A stretch of 64,000 nt of DNA from the NCBI GenBank assembly GCA_965215345.1, contig CBDCDL010000001.1:558001-622000 (forward strand), given 5' to 3'. Numbering within the stretch: the first letter of the stretch is position 1; each line of letters begins with the position of its first letter. Origin of the DNA: CATQHW01 sp965215345. Lineage in GTDB: Bacteria > Spirochaetota > Spirochaetia > SZUA-6 > Bin103. The notes beneath the pieces were generated by a model. It saw only the letters and a program-made list of their open reading frames with translations. It ran no database searches and was not told where the DNA came from. Of the stretch, positions 1 through 8,559 are shown one piece after another. Position numbers and translations under genes: made by a program.

Positions 1-698
1 ACGAAGCCCGACTCGTCACCGGCCAGGAACAGCGCCACCCGGGCGATGTCCTCGGGGACGCCGATACGGCCCAGCGGCGCGATCTGCTCTCCGAACCGCC
101 GGCTCTCCGGCCGTTCGTTGAGAAACGGCGCCGACATCGGCGTATCGATCCACCCCGGGCAGATGCAGTTGACGCGCACGCCCTCGGGGCCGTGATCGAG
201 CGCCATGGCGCGGGTGAGCTGCATCGCGGCTCCCTTGGTGGCGCAGTACCCGGCGATGTCGGATTCGGCGTAGAAGCTGTTCGCGGAGGCGGTGATGATG
301 AACGAGCCGCCGCCGGAGCGGACCATGGCCGGAATGCCGAACTTGCCGAGCAGGAACGCGCCCTTCACGTTCACGGCGAACATGCGGTCCCAGTCCTCCT
401 CCGGAAGATCGACGACGGAGCCGTCCCGGAGAATCGCCGCGTTGCTGAACACGACGTGCAGGGCGCCATGCTCGCCCAGCGTCCGCTCGACGACCGCCTC
501 CACCTGGTCGGCGGCGCCCACGTCCGCGGTGATCGGAACGATGCGGCCGTCCCCGGCGCTCGCGGTCTCATCGAGGCCGGCCGAGTCGATGTCGATCGCC
601 ACCACGGCTGCCCCTTCGGCGGCGAACAGCCGCGCCGAGGCACGGCCGATGCCGCTCGCTGCACCGCTCACGACCGCCACCTTGTCCCTCAGTCGCAT
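1..698 (-). CDS. SDR-family NAD(P)-dependent oxidoreductase, C-terminus cut by window edge
   Basis: Short-chain dehydrogenase/reductase expected to oxidise or reduce a hydroxyl or keto group with NAD(P). The glycine-rich cofactor loop GAASGIG lies at residues 12-18, the NAA motif near residue 86, and the catalytic residues Ser138, Tyr151 and Lys155 (YCATK) are all present with the canonical Ser-13-Tyr spacing. The ATG at 698 follows a good GGAGG site. The frame is open to base 1, giving 232 codons, so only the last twenty or so residues of a typical 250-residue SDR are missing. The substrate is unknown. The next gene on the same strand starts upstream at 2371 and ends 14 bases before this start, so the two are probably co-transcribed. 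Confidence 0.9.
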   Translation of the reverse strand, partial: MRLRDKVAVVSGAASGIGRASARLFAAEGAAVVAIDIDSAGLDETASAGDGRIVPITADVGAADQVEAVVERTLGEHGALHVVFSNAAILRDGSVVDLPEEDWDRMFAVNVKGAFLLGKFGIPAMVRSGGGSFIITASANSFYAESDIAGYCATKGAAMQLTRAMALDHGPEGVRVNCICPGWIDTPMSAPFLNERPESRRFGEQIAPLGRIGVPEDIARVALFLAGDESGF

Positions 699-712
699 CC
701 TGTCGCCTCCCT

Positions 713-2371
713 TCAGTACTCGTTGGCCGGCGTGATCGACGGGTCCCACCGTTCTGCGGTCAACAGGCCGATCGCCGCGGCCAGCGCCGCCGGGGATCCG
801 ATGCGCCGCAGCGCCTCCACCGCGTAGGTCGCGACCTGACCGCAGCGGTCGTCGAGCGCGTGGATCAGGTCGTCCTGCGCGGCAGACGCGGCGGGACCCA
901 GGCGAGCGAGCGCCGTGGCCGCGTTCACGCGCACCTGATCGCGGACGCTCCAGGTTCTCATCTCCTCCTTGTCCCAGGCGGGCCTCTTCAGACGGAACAG
1001 CGCTCCCAGCGGTGCTGCCGCTTCAGATGCACCGATGGCGCCCAGCGCATCCGCCACCGTCCGCACCACGAGATGGGAAGGGTCGTCCAGCGCGTCGATC
1101 AGCGCCGGCACGGCCGGCTGCGCCTGCCGGTCCATCTCGCCCAGCGCGAACGCGGCGTTCATCCGCGCCCAGCCGTCCCCGCCTTCCAGCAGGTCCAGCA
1201 GGGAAGGGACCGCCGCGGCGCCGATTGCGGACAGGGCATAGGCGGCGTCGTCGAGCCGCAGCGCGTTCTCGATCGAGCCGTGACGGCGATGCTGCTCGGC
1301 CATCCGTGTCCGCAGCATCGCAGCGGCGTCGCCGCGGCCGCGCAGCGACTCGATCAGCGCGGAGACCGCCGGCTGGCCGATCGCTCCCAGCGCGTAGACG
1401 GCCGCCACCCGCACGGGGTCGGGACGGCGATTCAGGCAGCTCATCAGCGCGGAGACCGCCGGCGCCGCATCTCCTGCCAGGGTCGCCAGCGTTTCGGCTG
1501 CGGCCACCCGGTCCGCGTCCGGGCGGTCGTGCTCCAACGCGGACACCAGCGCGCTCGCGCCGACGCGAGGCTGGCGGTGCGGCAATGCGCCGTTGTGAAG
1601 GCTCGCGTAGCGGTCGCCGGCGCCGCGCAGCCAGTCCCAGAGATGCGACCAGGCGAGCGACATCCGGTCGCCACCGTAGCGCTCCGGGTCGCTCCACAGG
1701 TGATCGGGTCCCGCCCGGCCGTCTGCCTGCGGCAGCCACGCACGCTGATAGATGAACTTGACCATGAACCGCCTTTGTCCGCTCAGGTTGATGCCGGCCG
1801 CGTGGCCGACGTCGAAGTGGGTGATGGAAACCGTGCCGGCCGGCCCGGAAACCGCCAGCGGCCGCGCGCGCTCGGCTTCGTTGAGGGTGGTGTTCAGGTG
1901 CGTCCCCGGTATCACGTGCGTGGGACCCAGGGATTCGGGCGTGTCCTGCGGGTAGTACATGACCCGCGCATAGCGGATGTGATGGTGACGCGGCCGCGCG
2001 AGCGGCGTGTAGGAGTCCTGGTGGCAGTTGGCCGCGAGCCTTGCGGCGCGATCCAGTCCGGGACCTTCCGGCGGCTCCTCCACGTGACAGAAGCGGTGCG
2101 GGTGCTCCAGGTAGTCCGGTCCCAGCAGGGTCCGGAGGGCGCTGTGCACTTCCGGGGACTTCAGCACGTGCCGCATCTCCGGCACCAGCGGGAGGATGTT
2201 GTTGCCGGGGTTGCCCGCCCGATCGGGGATCGACTCGTCGAGCCGCCGCCGGATGGACTCGTGCAGCTCGCGCGGCAGCGACGGCTGCAGGATCAGGTAA
2301 CCGTCGGCGATGAACTGCCGAACCTGCTCGTCGCTCAGGGGAATCGTCGTGCCGGTGTGTCCGTTGTCCAT
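713..2371 (-). CDS. PhyH-type Fe(II)/2-oxoglutarate dioxygenase fused to C-terminal HEAT repeats
   Basis: The first 240 residues look like a phytanoyl-CoA dioxygenase family enzyme: the HxD iron motif is His117-Gln-Asp119, with distal histidines near 185-190 and a candidate 2-oxoglutarate-binding arginine at 200-201. From about residue 270 to the end the protein changes to repeated helical units with the ALGAIG/ALxxLG look of PBS-lyase/HEAT repeats (about six to seven units). Such repeats usually mediate protein contacts. At 552 residues it is about twice the usual PhyH length because of this extension. It probably forms an operon with the SDR downstream. The substrate cannot be inferred. Confidence 0.85.
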   Translation of the reverse strand: MDNGHTGTTIPLSDEQVRQFIADGYLILQPSLPRELHESIRRRLDESIPDRAGNPGNNILPLVPEMRHVLKSPEVHSALRTLLGPDYLEHPHRFCHVEEPPEGPGLDRAARLAANCHQDSYTPLARPRHHHIRYARVMYYPQDTPESLGPTHVIPGTHLNTTLNEAERARPLAVSGPAGTVSITHFDVGHAAGINLSGQRRFMVKFIYQRAWLPQADGRAGPDHLWSDPERYGGDRMSLAWSHLWDWLRGAGDRYASLHNGALPHRQPRVGASALVSALEHDRPDADRVAAAETLATLAGDAAPAVSALMSCLNRRPDPVRVAAVYALGAIGQPAVSALIESLRGRGDAAAMLRTRMAEQHRRHGSIENALRLDDAAYALSAIGAAAVPSLLDLLEGGDGWARMNAAFALGEMDRQAQPAVPALIDALDDPSHLVVRTVADALGAIGASEAAAPLGALFRLKRPAWDKEEMRTWSVRDQVRVNAATALARLGPAASAAQDDLIHALDDRCGQVATYAVEALRRIGSPAALAAAIGLLTAERWDPSITPANEY

Positions 2372-2496
2372 GGTCGCTCTACTCTACTCCGGTTGATCCA
2401 GCTCCTGCGGGTCGTGGTGCTCGATGCGTGGACGCGTGGTTGCGTGGCATGCCGTGGAACGCTCGGGGGAGTGGATGCTACGCTGCATGCTTCGCG

Positions 2497-2512
2497 GTGA
2501 CCATCAGGTCAC
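2497..2512. promoter_or_regulatory. Small inverted repeat upstream of the aminotransferase operon
   Basis: GTGACC and GGTCAC form perfect 6-bp arms around a 4-base spacer, ending 18 bases before the ATG at 2531, in the divergent intergenic region between the PhyH-HEAT gene and the aminotransferase operon. It could be a half-site pair for a regulator or a chance palindrome in GC-rich DNA. Confidence 0.25.
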
Positions 2513-2530
2513 GCGGCATCGGTACCATCC

Positions 2531-3907
2531 ATGAACGCCCGAAGCCCATCCGGCTCGATCGCCGATCGCTCCTCGATCGCCGAGCACTTCCGCGCCGCCT
2601 CCGAGGTGATGCCCGGCGGGGTCAACTCCTCCACCCGGGTCAACAAGGCGCTCGGCACTCCCATGTACGTCGCGCGTGCCGAGGGCAGCCGCATCACCGA
2701 TATCGATGGCCGCACCTTCATCGACCTGTGTTGCGGCCACGGCGCGGCACTGCTCGGCCACGGCCATCCGGCGATCGCGAACGCGCTGGCGACCGCGGCC
2801 CGGATCGGCTTCCCTTCCGTCTACGAGACGACCCACCACGAGGAGCTGGCGCGGCTGGTGTGCCAGGCGGTGCCGTCGGCGGACCGGGTGCGGTTCTGCT
2901 CCTCCGGATCGGAGGCGACGCTGCACCTCATCCGCGCCTGCCGAGCTCATACCGGCCGCGACAGGATCATCCGCATCGAGGGTCACTTCCACGGCTATCA
3001 CGAGCTGATCTACATCGGCGGCCATCCGCCGGCCGACCGGCTGGCGCGCAATCGCACGCAGCCGTACCTGGAATCCCCGGGCATCCCGCGCGAGTTCGCG
3101 CGCCTGATCGTCCCCATCCCGCACAACGACGTGGACGCCCTGGAGCAGGCGGTCGAGCGCCACGGCAAGGAGACGGCCGCGCTCATGCTGGAGCCCGTGA
3201 ACTGGAACTGGGGGGCGATCAGGCCCGAACCCGCGTACCTGAAGCGCATGCGGGAACTCACTGCCGAGGCCGGCATCGTGCTGTTCTTCGACGAGATCCA
3301 GTCGGCGTTCAAGACGCGCCACCTGACCGCGCAGGCCGAGTACGGCGTCACCCCCGACGTCACCACCATGGGCAAGTCGCTGGGCGGAGGGCTGCCGGTG
3401 TCCGCGTTCTCCGGCGACGCCCGGATCATGGACCTCTTTCAGCCGGTCGGACCGGTGCAGCACTCCGGGACCTTCAACGCCCACCCGGTGCCGATCCTGG
3501 CGGCCCTGGCGTTCGTGCGGGAGACCGGCAAGCCGTACTTCTACGACACGCTGGAGGCGTTGGAGGACCACTTCGACCGCGGCCTCAAGCGCGTCATCGC
3601 CGACCATGGGCTGAACATGATCGCGCCCGTGTCCGGCGGGCGGTTCACCGTCATCTTCGGGCGCACCACGCCGCCGTCCCGGTACGAGGACTGCCTCTGC
3701 CACGACAAGCGGGTGATGCTGCGGTTCATCAAGGGGTGCTACGACCGCGGCGTCTACCTGCACGACTACGGCGGCGGCCCGATCCACCACGGCTTCTCCG
3801 TGCAGCACACCACCGCCGATCTGGACGAGGCGTTGAACGTGATGGAGGACACCCTGACGGAGATGAAGCGCGACGGAGCAGTCCCGACGGTCCGAGAAGC
3901 GGCATGA
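2531..3907 (+). CDS. Class III PLP-dependent aminotransferase, glutamate-1-semialdehyde aminomutase-like
   Basis: Fold-type I PLP enzyme of the HemL/class III group. Visible features are the SGSEA phosphate loop at 125-129, FFDEIQ with the PLP-nitrogen aspartate near 254, and the Schiff-base lysine at 282 in TMGKSLGGG. The length of 458 fits the family. Its neighbours are a Gfo/Idh oxidoreductase and ABC ATPases rather than haem genes, so a role as true HemL is unlikely; an aminosugar, beta-amino acid or opine substrate is more plausible. The stop overlaps the ATG of a following 70-codon frame (ATGA). Confidence 0.88.
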   Translation: MNARSPSGSIADRSSIAEHFRAASEVMPGGVNSSTRVNKALGTPMYVARAEGSRITDIDGRTFIDLCCGHGAALLGHGHPAIANALATAARIGFPSVYETTHHEELARLVCQAVPSADRVRFCSSGSEATLHLIRACRAHTGRDRIIRIEGHFHGYHELIYIGGHPPADRLARNRTQPYLESPGIPREFARLIVPIPHNDVDALEQAVERHGKETAALMLEPVNWNWGAIRPEPAYLKRMRELTAEAGIVLFFDEIQSAFKTRHLTAQAEYGVTPDVTTMGKSLGGGLPVSAFSGDARIMDLFQPVGPVQHSGTFNAHPVPILAALAFVRETGKPYFYDTLEALEDHFDRGLKRVIADHGLNMIAPVSGGRFTVIFGRTTPPSRYEDCLCHDKRVMLRFIKGCYDRGVYLHDYGGGPIHHGFSVQHTTADLDEALNVMEDTLTEMKRDGAVPTVREAA

Positions 3908-4116
3908 CGGTCACGGTCCCTGGAACGCCTTGGTTCGAGGACGGCGAGCTGGGGTCGTTCCCGGACGCGTGGCGCGTGGACGTGCTGCGCATGCCTGCGC
4001 TGCCGGCGCCGGCGCCGGCATGGGCCGACGCTCTGGCCGCGCTTGAGGTCCTGCACGGCGACGACTGCGGCGCGTGCGTGGTGGAGTGCGCGTCGATGCA
4101 ATCGCTCGCTCCCTGA
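3904..4116 (+). CDS. Small 70-residue hypothetical ORF coupled to the aminotransferase
   Basis: The ATG at 3904 overlaps the preceding stop as ATGA, which is typical of translational coupling in this genome. The 70-residue product has a Pro/Ala-rich middle and ends in a Cys-containing segment (DCGAC, VVECA). I do not recognise a family. It may be the truncated N-terminus of a larger lost gene, since the next gene starts 74 bases downstream in another frame. The overlap is the main support. Confidence 0.3.
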   Translation: MTVTVPGTPWFEDGELGSFPDAWRVDVLRMPALPAPAPAWADALAALEVLHGDDCGACVVECASMQSLAP

Positions 4117-4190
4117 TCCCGAGCGCCGCCGAACGGCGCTGCAGCGCATGGTCACCGGCGACCGGCACATGGCACGATGTGCCCTCGACG

Positions 4191-5429
4191 ATGGCTGATT
4201 CTCCGTTTCGCGTGGGCGCCATCGGCTGCGGCGCCCGCGGCCGCTCGATGCTCCGACATGCGGCGGCCGCCGACGAGGTCGAGATCACCGCGCTGTACGA
4301 CCCGAACCCTCAGGCGGCGCTGCAGGCGCAGCGCGAGCACGCCCCGGACGCGGCGATCGTGGACGGCATCGCGCAGGTGGTGAGCCGTGACGACGTCGAC
4401 CTGGTGATCGTCGGCTCGCCCGACCACGCCCACCGCGAGCCGGCGGTGGCGGCGTTCGAGCACGGCAAGCACGTGTTCTGCGAGAAGCCGCTGGCCACTA
4501 CGGCGGAGGACTGCCGGGCGATCTGGAACGCCGCGCAGGCGGCCGGCCGCGAGTTGATCGTCGGCTTCGTGCTGCGCTACGCGCCGTTCTACCAGGGGAT
4601 CAAGCAGCGCATCGACCACGGCGACCTGGGTCCGATCATGTCTATCGAGGCGAACGAGAACCTGCCGTTCGCGCAGGGAGCGTTCTTCCGCCGCGACTGG
4701 CGACGGTTCCGCCGCTTCACGGGCACCTACCTGCTGGAGAAGTGCTGCCACGATCTGGACATCCTGTGCTGGTTCGCCGACTCGCTGCCGCGCCGGGTAG
4801 CGTCGTTCGGCGGCCGGTCGTTCTTCACGCCGCGGTCCGATGCGCCGCTGTACTGCCGTGACTGCGACCTGGAGTGCGCCCACCGCCTGGAGCTCGACCC
4901 GCTGCCGCCGAAGCCGGAGTCGGAGCCGGAGTTGACGCGCGGCAAGGACCTGGACCTGTGCTGCTTCAACTCGGCGCAGGACATCGTCGACAACCAGGTG
5001 GTGATCATCGAGTTCGCCAACGGCATCCGCGCCACCTTCCACAGCAACCAGAACGCGGCAAGCCCCAGCCGGCGCATGTACCTGGTCGGCGAGCGCGGCT
5101 GCATCGAAGGCGACATCTACTGGGGGTTCTTCCAGTACGCGCCGATCCGCTACACCGGCGACTGGGAGGGGCTGCCGTGGGAGCGGACGGAGGTGGTGCG
5201 CGCGGGCCAGCACGGCGGCGGCGACGATTCGCAGTTCGGCGACTGCCTCCGGCGCCTGCGCGAAGGACGGCCCATGATGTCCGGCGGCCGCGAGGGACTG
5301 GTCGCCTGCGTCACGGCCCTCGGGATCGACGAAGCGCGCTCGACCGGAGCCGTGGTCGACCTGACCGAAACCTGGGACGCATACGGCCTGAACGACGGAG
5401 CGGGGGAAACCTCCGGCGGCCGGCGATGA
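4191..5429 (+). CDS. Gfo/Idh/MocA-family oxidoreductase
   Basis: NAD(P)-dependent sugar or inositol dehydrogenase type. The Rossmann loop GCGARG is at residues 12-17 and the EKP motif, whose lysine is catalytic in the family, at 98-100. A cysteine-rich insert (CRDCDLEC, near residue 225) could bind a metal and is uncommon in minimal members. I chose the ATG at 4191 because the nucleotide-binding fold starts right behind it; the frame is open further upstream but without family-like sequence. The product is 412 residues. The stop overlaps the start of the ABC ATPase (ATGA), placing it in the aminotransferase-ABC operon. Confidence 0.9.
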   Translation: MADSPFRVGAIGCGARGRSMLRHAAAADEVEITALYDPNPQAALQAQREHAPDAAIVDGIAQVVSRDDVDLVIVGSPDHAHREPAVAAFEHGKHVFCEKPLATTAEDCRAIWNAAQAAGRELIVGFVLRYAPFYQGIKQRIDHGDLGPIMSIEANENLPFAQGAFFRRDWRRFRRFTGTYLLEKCCHDLDILCWFADSLPRRVASFGGRSFFTPRSDAPLYCRDCDLECAHRLELDPLPPKPESEPELTRGKDLDLCCFNSAQDIVDNQVVIIEFANGIRATFHSNQNAASPSRRMYLVGERGCIEGDIYWGFFQYAPIRYTGDWEGLPWERTEVVRAGQHGGGDDSQFGDCLRRLREGRPMMSGGREGLVACVTALGIDEARSTGAVVDLTETWDAYGLNDGAGETSGGRR

Positions 5430-6118
5430 TCACGGCGGTCGATGTCACCCGCAGCTACCGGGCCGGCAGCGGCCTCGTCACGGCGCTGGACACGGTGAGC
5501 ATTGCGGTCGAGCCGCGGACGCTCACCGTGCTGCACGGGCCGTCCGGGTCGGGCAAGACCACCCTGATCAACATTCTGGGCGCGCTGGACCGCCCGACCA
5601 GCGGCGCGGTGCTGCTGGACGGCTCCGACATCACCACGCTCAGCGAGCCCGAGCGCGACGAACTCCGGCGTCTGCGCATGGGGTTCGTGTTCCAGTCGGT
5701 GGCGCTGATCGCCGCCATGTCCGCCCTGGAGAACGTCGAGTTCGCGCTCCGCATTGCCGGCGCCGACCGCAACGGCCGGGAGCAGCGCGCCAGGGAGTGC
5801 CTGGCGATGGTCGGGCTGCGCTCGCGGATGAACCACCGGCCGGGCGAGCTGTCCGGCGGCGAGCAGCAGCGCGTGGCGATCGCACGCGGGTTCGCCCACC
5901 GCCCGCAGGTGCTGTTCGCGGACGAGCCGACCGCGGAGCTGGACACGCACACCGGCCTGCAGGTGGTCGGCATCCTGCGCGAGCTCACCGGCGACCAGGG
6001 GGTCACCGTGGTGATGAGCAGCCACGACCCGGCCATCGTCGACATGGCCGACCAGCGGGTGTCGCTGCGCGACGGCCGCGTCGTCGAACCTGCGGGGACG
6101 CGGGGGGATGCTCCGTGA
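5426..6118 (+). CDS. ABC transporter ATPase, MacB/LolD type
   Basis: A 230-residue ATPase subunit with Walker A GPSGSGKT (38-45), Q-loop near 90, signature LSGGEQQ (142-148), Walker B LFADEPT and a switch histidine in MSSHD. The spacing matches the LolD/MacB class, which partners FtsX-like permeases to move lipoproteins or expel small molecules across the envelope. Start and stop both overlap neighbouring genes (ATGA and GTGA), so it is tightly coupled to the oxidoreductase and to the second ATPase. No permease gene is found next to it. Confidence 0.92.
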   Translation: MITAVDVTRSYRAGSGLVTALDTVSIAVEPRTLTVLHGPSGSGKTTLINILGALDRPTSGAVLLDGSDITTLSEPERDELRRLRMGFVFQSVALIAAMSALENVEFALRIAGADRNGREQRARECLAMVGLRSRMNHRPGELSGGEQQRVAIARGFAHRPQVLFADEPTAELDTHTGLQVVGILRELTGDQGVTVVMSSHDPAIVDMADQRVSLRDGRVVEPAGTRGDAP

Positions 6119-7083
6119 GCAGCGCCAGCGCGACGCGGCCGCGCGGCGCGGCCATCCGGTGCGAGAACCTGGTGCGCATCTTCAAGACGGACGAGGTCGA
6201 GGTCGTCGCGCTGCAGGGACTGGACCTGGAGATCGAAGCGGGCGAGGTGATGGCGATCATCGGCTCCAGCGGCAGCGGCAAGTCGACCCTGCTCAACATC
6301 CTGGGCGGGCTGGACCGTCCCTCGGCGGGGACGGTGGAGGTCGGCGGCGCCGACCTGCTCAAGCTCGACCCCCAGGACCTGGTGCGCTATCGGCGCGAGA
6401 CGGTCGGCTTCGTCTGGCAGAACAGCGCCCGCAACCTGGTGCCGTACCTGACCGCGGCGGAGAACGTGGAGGTGCCGATGCTGCTGGCGCGCCGCCGCGG
6501 GCGGCGGCGGCGGCGGCGGGCGCTGGAGCTGCTGCGGCAGGTCGGCGTGGACCACCGGGCCGGCAACCGGCTCATGGAGCTCTCCGGCGGCGAGCAGCAA
6601 CGGGTGGCGATCGCGGTGGCGCTGGCCAACGAACCGCCGCTGCTGCTGGCCGACGAGCCGACCGGCAACGTCGATTCGCAGACCGCCCGCCACCTGCTCG
6701 CGACCTTCCGGGAGGTGAACCGCGACCTGGGTGTGACCGTGGTCATCGTCACCCACGACCGCGCGGTGGCGCAGTCGGTGAGCCGCGTGGTGGCCATCCG
6801 TGACGGAAGGACCTCCAGCGAGTTCATCCGCCAGCGCGATGCCGCGGGCGAGGACGGCGGCGACCCGCAGGTCGCGCGGCCGGCCCTGCACATGGAGGAG
6901 GCGGACTCGCACCGGGAGTACGTCGTCGTCGACCGCGTGGGCCGGCTGCAGATCCCCCGCGACCACCTGCAGGCGCTGTCGATCTCCGGGCGCGACCGTG
7001 TGCGCGTGGACCTGGCGGATGACGGCATCGTCATCCGCCGCGCCGCCGCCGACGCCGACGCCGAGGACCTGCCGAAGAAGTGA
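6115..7083 (+). CDS. MacB/LolD-type ABC ATPase with C-terminal AbrB-like domain
   Basis: Complete ATPase (Walker A GSSGSGKS 50-57, signature LSGGEQQ 156-162, Walker B LLLADEPT, H-loop THD) followed by a linker and, at about residues 268-309, a segment reading YVVVDRVGRLQIPRDHL and onward that has the VDxxGRlxIP pattern of AbrB/SpoVT swapped-hairpin domains. An arginine run at 126-135 is encoded by a (CGG)n-like stretch at about 6500-6520. The GTG start at 6115 overlaps the stop of the first ATPase. The C-terminal domain could mediate oligomerisation or contact with DNA or a partner; that part is inference. Confidence 0.88.
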   Translation: MSSASATRPRGAAIRCENLVRIFKTDEVEVVALQGLDLEIEAGEVMAIIGSSGSGKSTLLNILGGLDRPSAGTVEVGGADLLKLDPQDLVRYRRETVGFVWQNSARNLVPYLTAAENVEVPMLLARRRGRRRRRRALELLRQVGVDHRAGNRLMELSGGEQQRVAIAVALANEPPLLLADEPTGNVDSQTARHLLATFREVNRDLGVTVVIVTHDRAVAQSVSRVVAIRDGRTSSEFIRQRDAAGEDGGDPQVARPALHMEEADSHREYVVVDRVGRLQIPRDHLQALSISGRDRVRVDLADDGIVIRRAAADADAEDLPKK

Positions 7084-7376
7084 ACGGCGACGTCCGGCTG
7101 ACGGCCTGCGCCCCGGCCGACGGCGGCGTCAACGGTCACTGCATCGTGCGCGCCGCGGACGGCTGGCACTACTTCTTCATCTACCGCCGCCACGACCTCG
7201 CCGCCGCGCACCTTTCAGCACACGAAGTGGCTGTTCCGCTGGGCCGACCGGGAGCGGAACCTTCACATCTACAAGACGCGCTCGTTCTTCGAAGTGCTAC
7301 GTCTCTTGGCCTGGTGCGTTGGGACGAGGATCGCAAGCTGCCGAACCACGGCCCGGCGGCCGCAACGCGACAATGA
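7080..7376 (+). pseudogene. Decayed gene after the ABC operon, possibly a glycosidase-like fragment
   Basis: A GTG at 7080 overlaps the ATPase stop and opens a 98-codon frame, but protein-like sequence jumps between frames: DGWHYFFIYRR in the GTG frame, then a Trp/Phe/Arg-rich stretch (KWLFRWADRERNLHIYK) in another frame around 7222-7290, then VRWDEDRKLPNHGP back in the first. This looks like one ancestral protein with at least two indels. The aromatic-rich pieces resemble beta-propeller glycosidase strands, but the family is uncertain. A permease would be expected here and may have been displaced. Confidence 0.35.
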
Positions 7377-7377
7377 C

Positions 7378-7830
7378 TCAGTTGTCTCCGTTCCCTTTGT
7401 CGCGCTCCCCCCGGCTGCGCCTGGCGAAGAACACGCCGACCAGGGGCGCCAGAGGGACGAGCAGAGGTGCCAAACCTGTGAGGGTATGGCCGTTGGCAAT
7501 CAGATAACCGGCAAGGACAAATGCGCACAGAGCGACGATCAGAGCCGACCATGTGCCTCGTCTCTCGCTCGTGGCCGCGGCTTCGGCGGAGGCCTTCTCC
7601 ATCTCGTGCTGATGGTCCTGTTCGCGCTCCGCCATTCTGAGCAGCCGCTCTGCGAACCCTGGCTGGATCGCTTCGTATTGCTGAAGAATCGCCGGGTGTG
7701 GAAGTGGCCCGCTGTACGTCTCCGAGACACGTACGAGCGATCGACTCGTGCTCTCAGCCTCACCCTCAGGAGTCGCTGTCGCTGGCTCCTGAGAGTGGCT
7801 CTCCTGGGGTTCAGGCGGAGGAGTGCTCAA
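7378..7830 (-). CDS. DUF2335-like membrane protein
   Basis: About 150 residues: a disordered Pro/Glu/Ser-rich N-terminus, then the block SGPLPHPAILQQYEAIQPG followed by a charged helix (RLLRMAEREQDHQHEMEK) and two hydrophobic segments at the C-terminus. This order matches DUF2335 proteins, small membrane proteins of unknown role often found with phage or mobile genes. I propose a TTG start at 7830, whose TTGA overlap couples it to the preceding small frame; an ATG at 7956 in the same frame is possible but adds residues that do not look coding. Confidence 0.6.
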   Translation of the reverse strand: MSTPPPEPQESHSQEPATATPEGEAESTSRSLVRVSETYSGPLPHPAILQQYEAIQPGFAERLLRMAEREQDHQHEMEKASAEAAATSERRGTWSALIVALCAFVLAGYLIANGHTLTGLAPLLVPLAPLVGVFFARRSRGERDKGNGDN

Positions 7831-8090
7831 TCGAACGTCGGGTATGCCCCGCTCGTCGGCATCGAATACAGGTCTTCGGGCAACGGTGGCAACGAGGGTT
7901 CGGTCGCCACCACGTGTCGCAGCGCGTCGGACAGGAGGCTGCCGACGGCGACCCAAGGCTCCTCCCGATCGCTTCTTGCCGGCGGCGAGCGAACCGGCGT
8001 GGGTCCGAGGGATGTGATGATCAAGCAGGCTCCGGAAAGGAAGGAGCGAGACCTGGACGATGGCGATCGGACCGCCGTCGCTGTCCTCAT
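7827..8090 (-). CDS. Small 87-residue ORF preceding the DUF2335 gene, possible membrane-anchored peptide
   Basis: The frame begins MRTATAVRS, with an Arg/Ser-rich n-region and a hydrophobic run FLSGACLIITSL that could be a signal anchor, and ends in an ordinary-looking acidic/proline segment. Its TGA overlaps a TTG that starts the DUF2335 frame. The overlap and hydrophobic run are the only support; I do not recognise the family. Confidence 0.28.
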   Translation of the reverse strand: MRTATAVRSPSSRSRSFLSGACLIITSLGPTPVRSPPARSDREEPWVAVGSLLSDALRHVVATEPSLPPLPEDLYSMPTSGAYPTFD

Positions 8091-8365
8091 GTGGGGGAAG
8101 GTAACGGGTCCGCGCCGAACGAGTCTACCGACACTCTGGTCCTGCAGCAGCCGTCCGTGCGTCACGCGCGGCGCGGCAGCCGAGCATCCTGGTGAGCGGG
8201 GACAGGATTCTCCACCATGATCCGTGAGAGGTGCCAGTCGTCGCCGATGCATGCGACGCGTCGCGCGATAGTGGTCAGAAGTCAGCGCCGCCGGGGCGAC
8301 GCCGCGTGCCCACTCCTGCGCGACGCCCCGGGAATCGTCGCTCGGATGCAGACCATGTCTCGGGG

Positions 8366-8463
8366 CGAACCAGCGCGTCGAGATCCCGGCCGTCCTGTAC
8401 GCGGCGGCCGAGGATCCGTCGCCCGCCGAGCACGGAGGCGACGTCAGCGGCAGGAATGCCCAT
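8366..8463 (-). pseudogene. Remnant of a MbcA/ParS/Xre-type antitoxin
   Basis: Read leftward from the ATG at 8463, about 33 codons give IPAADVASVLGGRRILGRRV and then a DGRDLDALVR segment, the pattern of the toxin-binding domain of Xre/MbcA/ParS antitoxins (VLGG..LGRRV....DL..LVR). After LDALVR the similarity stops and no frame continues convincingly, so this is an orphan N-terminal piece. The rest of 8091-8559 shows no gene I can support. Confidence 0.35.
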
Positions 8464-8559
8464 ATGAATCAACCATACGAGTCGAACGGGCCCAGTGGCA
8501 AACCTGCCTGCCGTCGCGGTTCGTTGACAGCGAAGCGGTGGCTCGGCCTTGCTTTGCGT

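Noticed and set aside
2531..3907. Calling the class III aminotransferase hemL
   Set aside because: The fold and lysine fit, but the neighbours are unrelated to haem, so the specific symbol is not supported.
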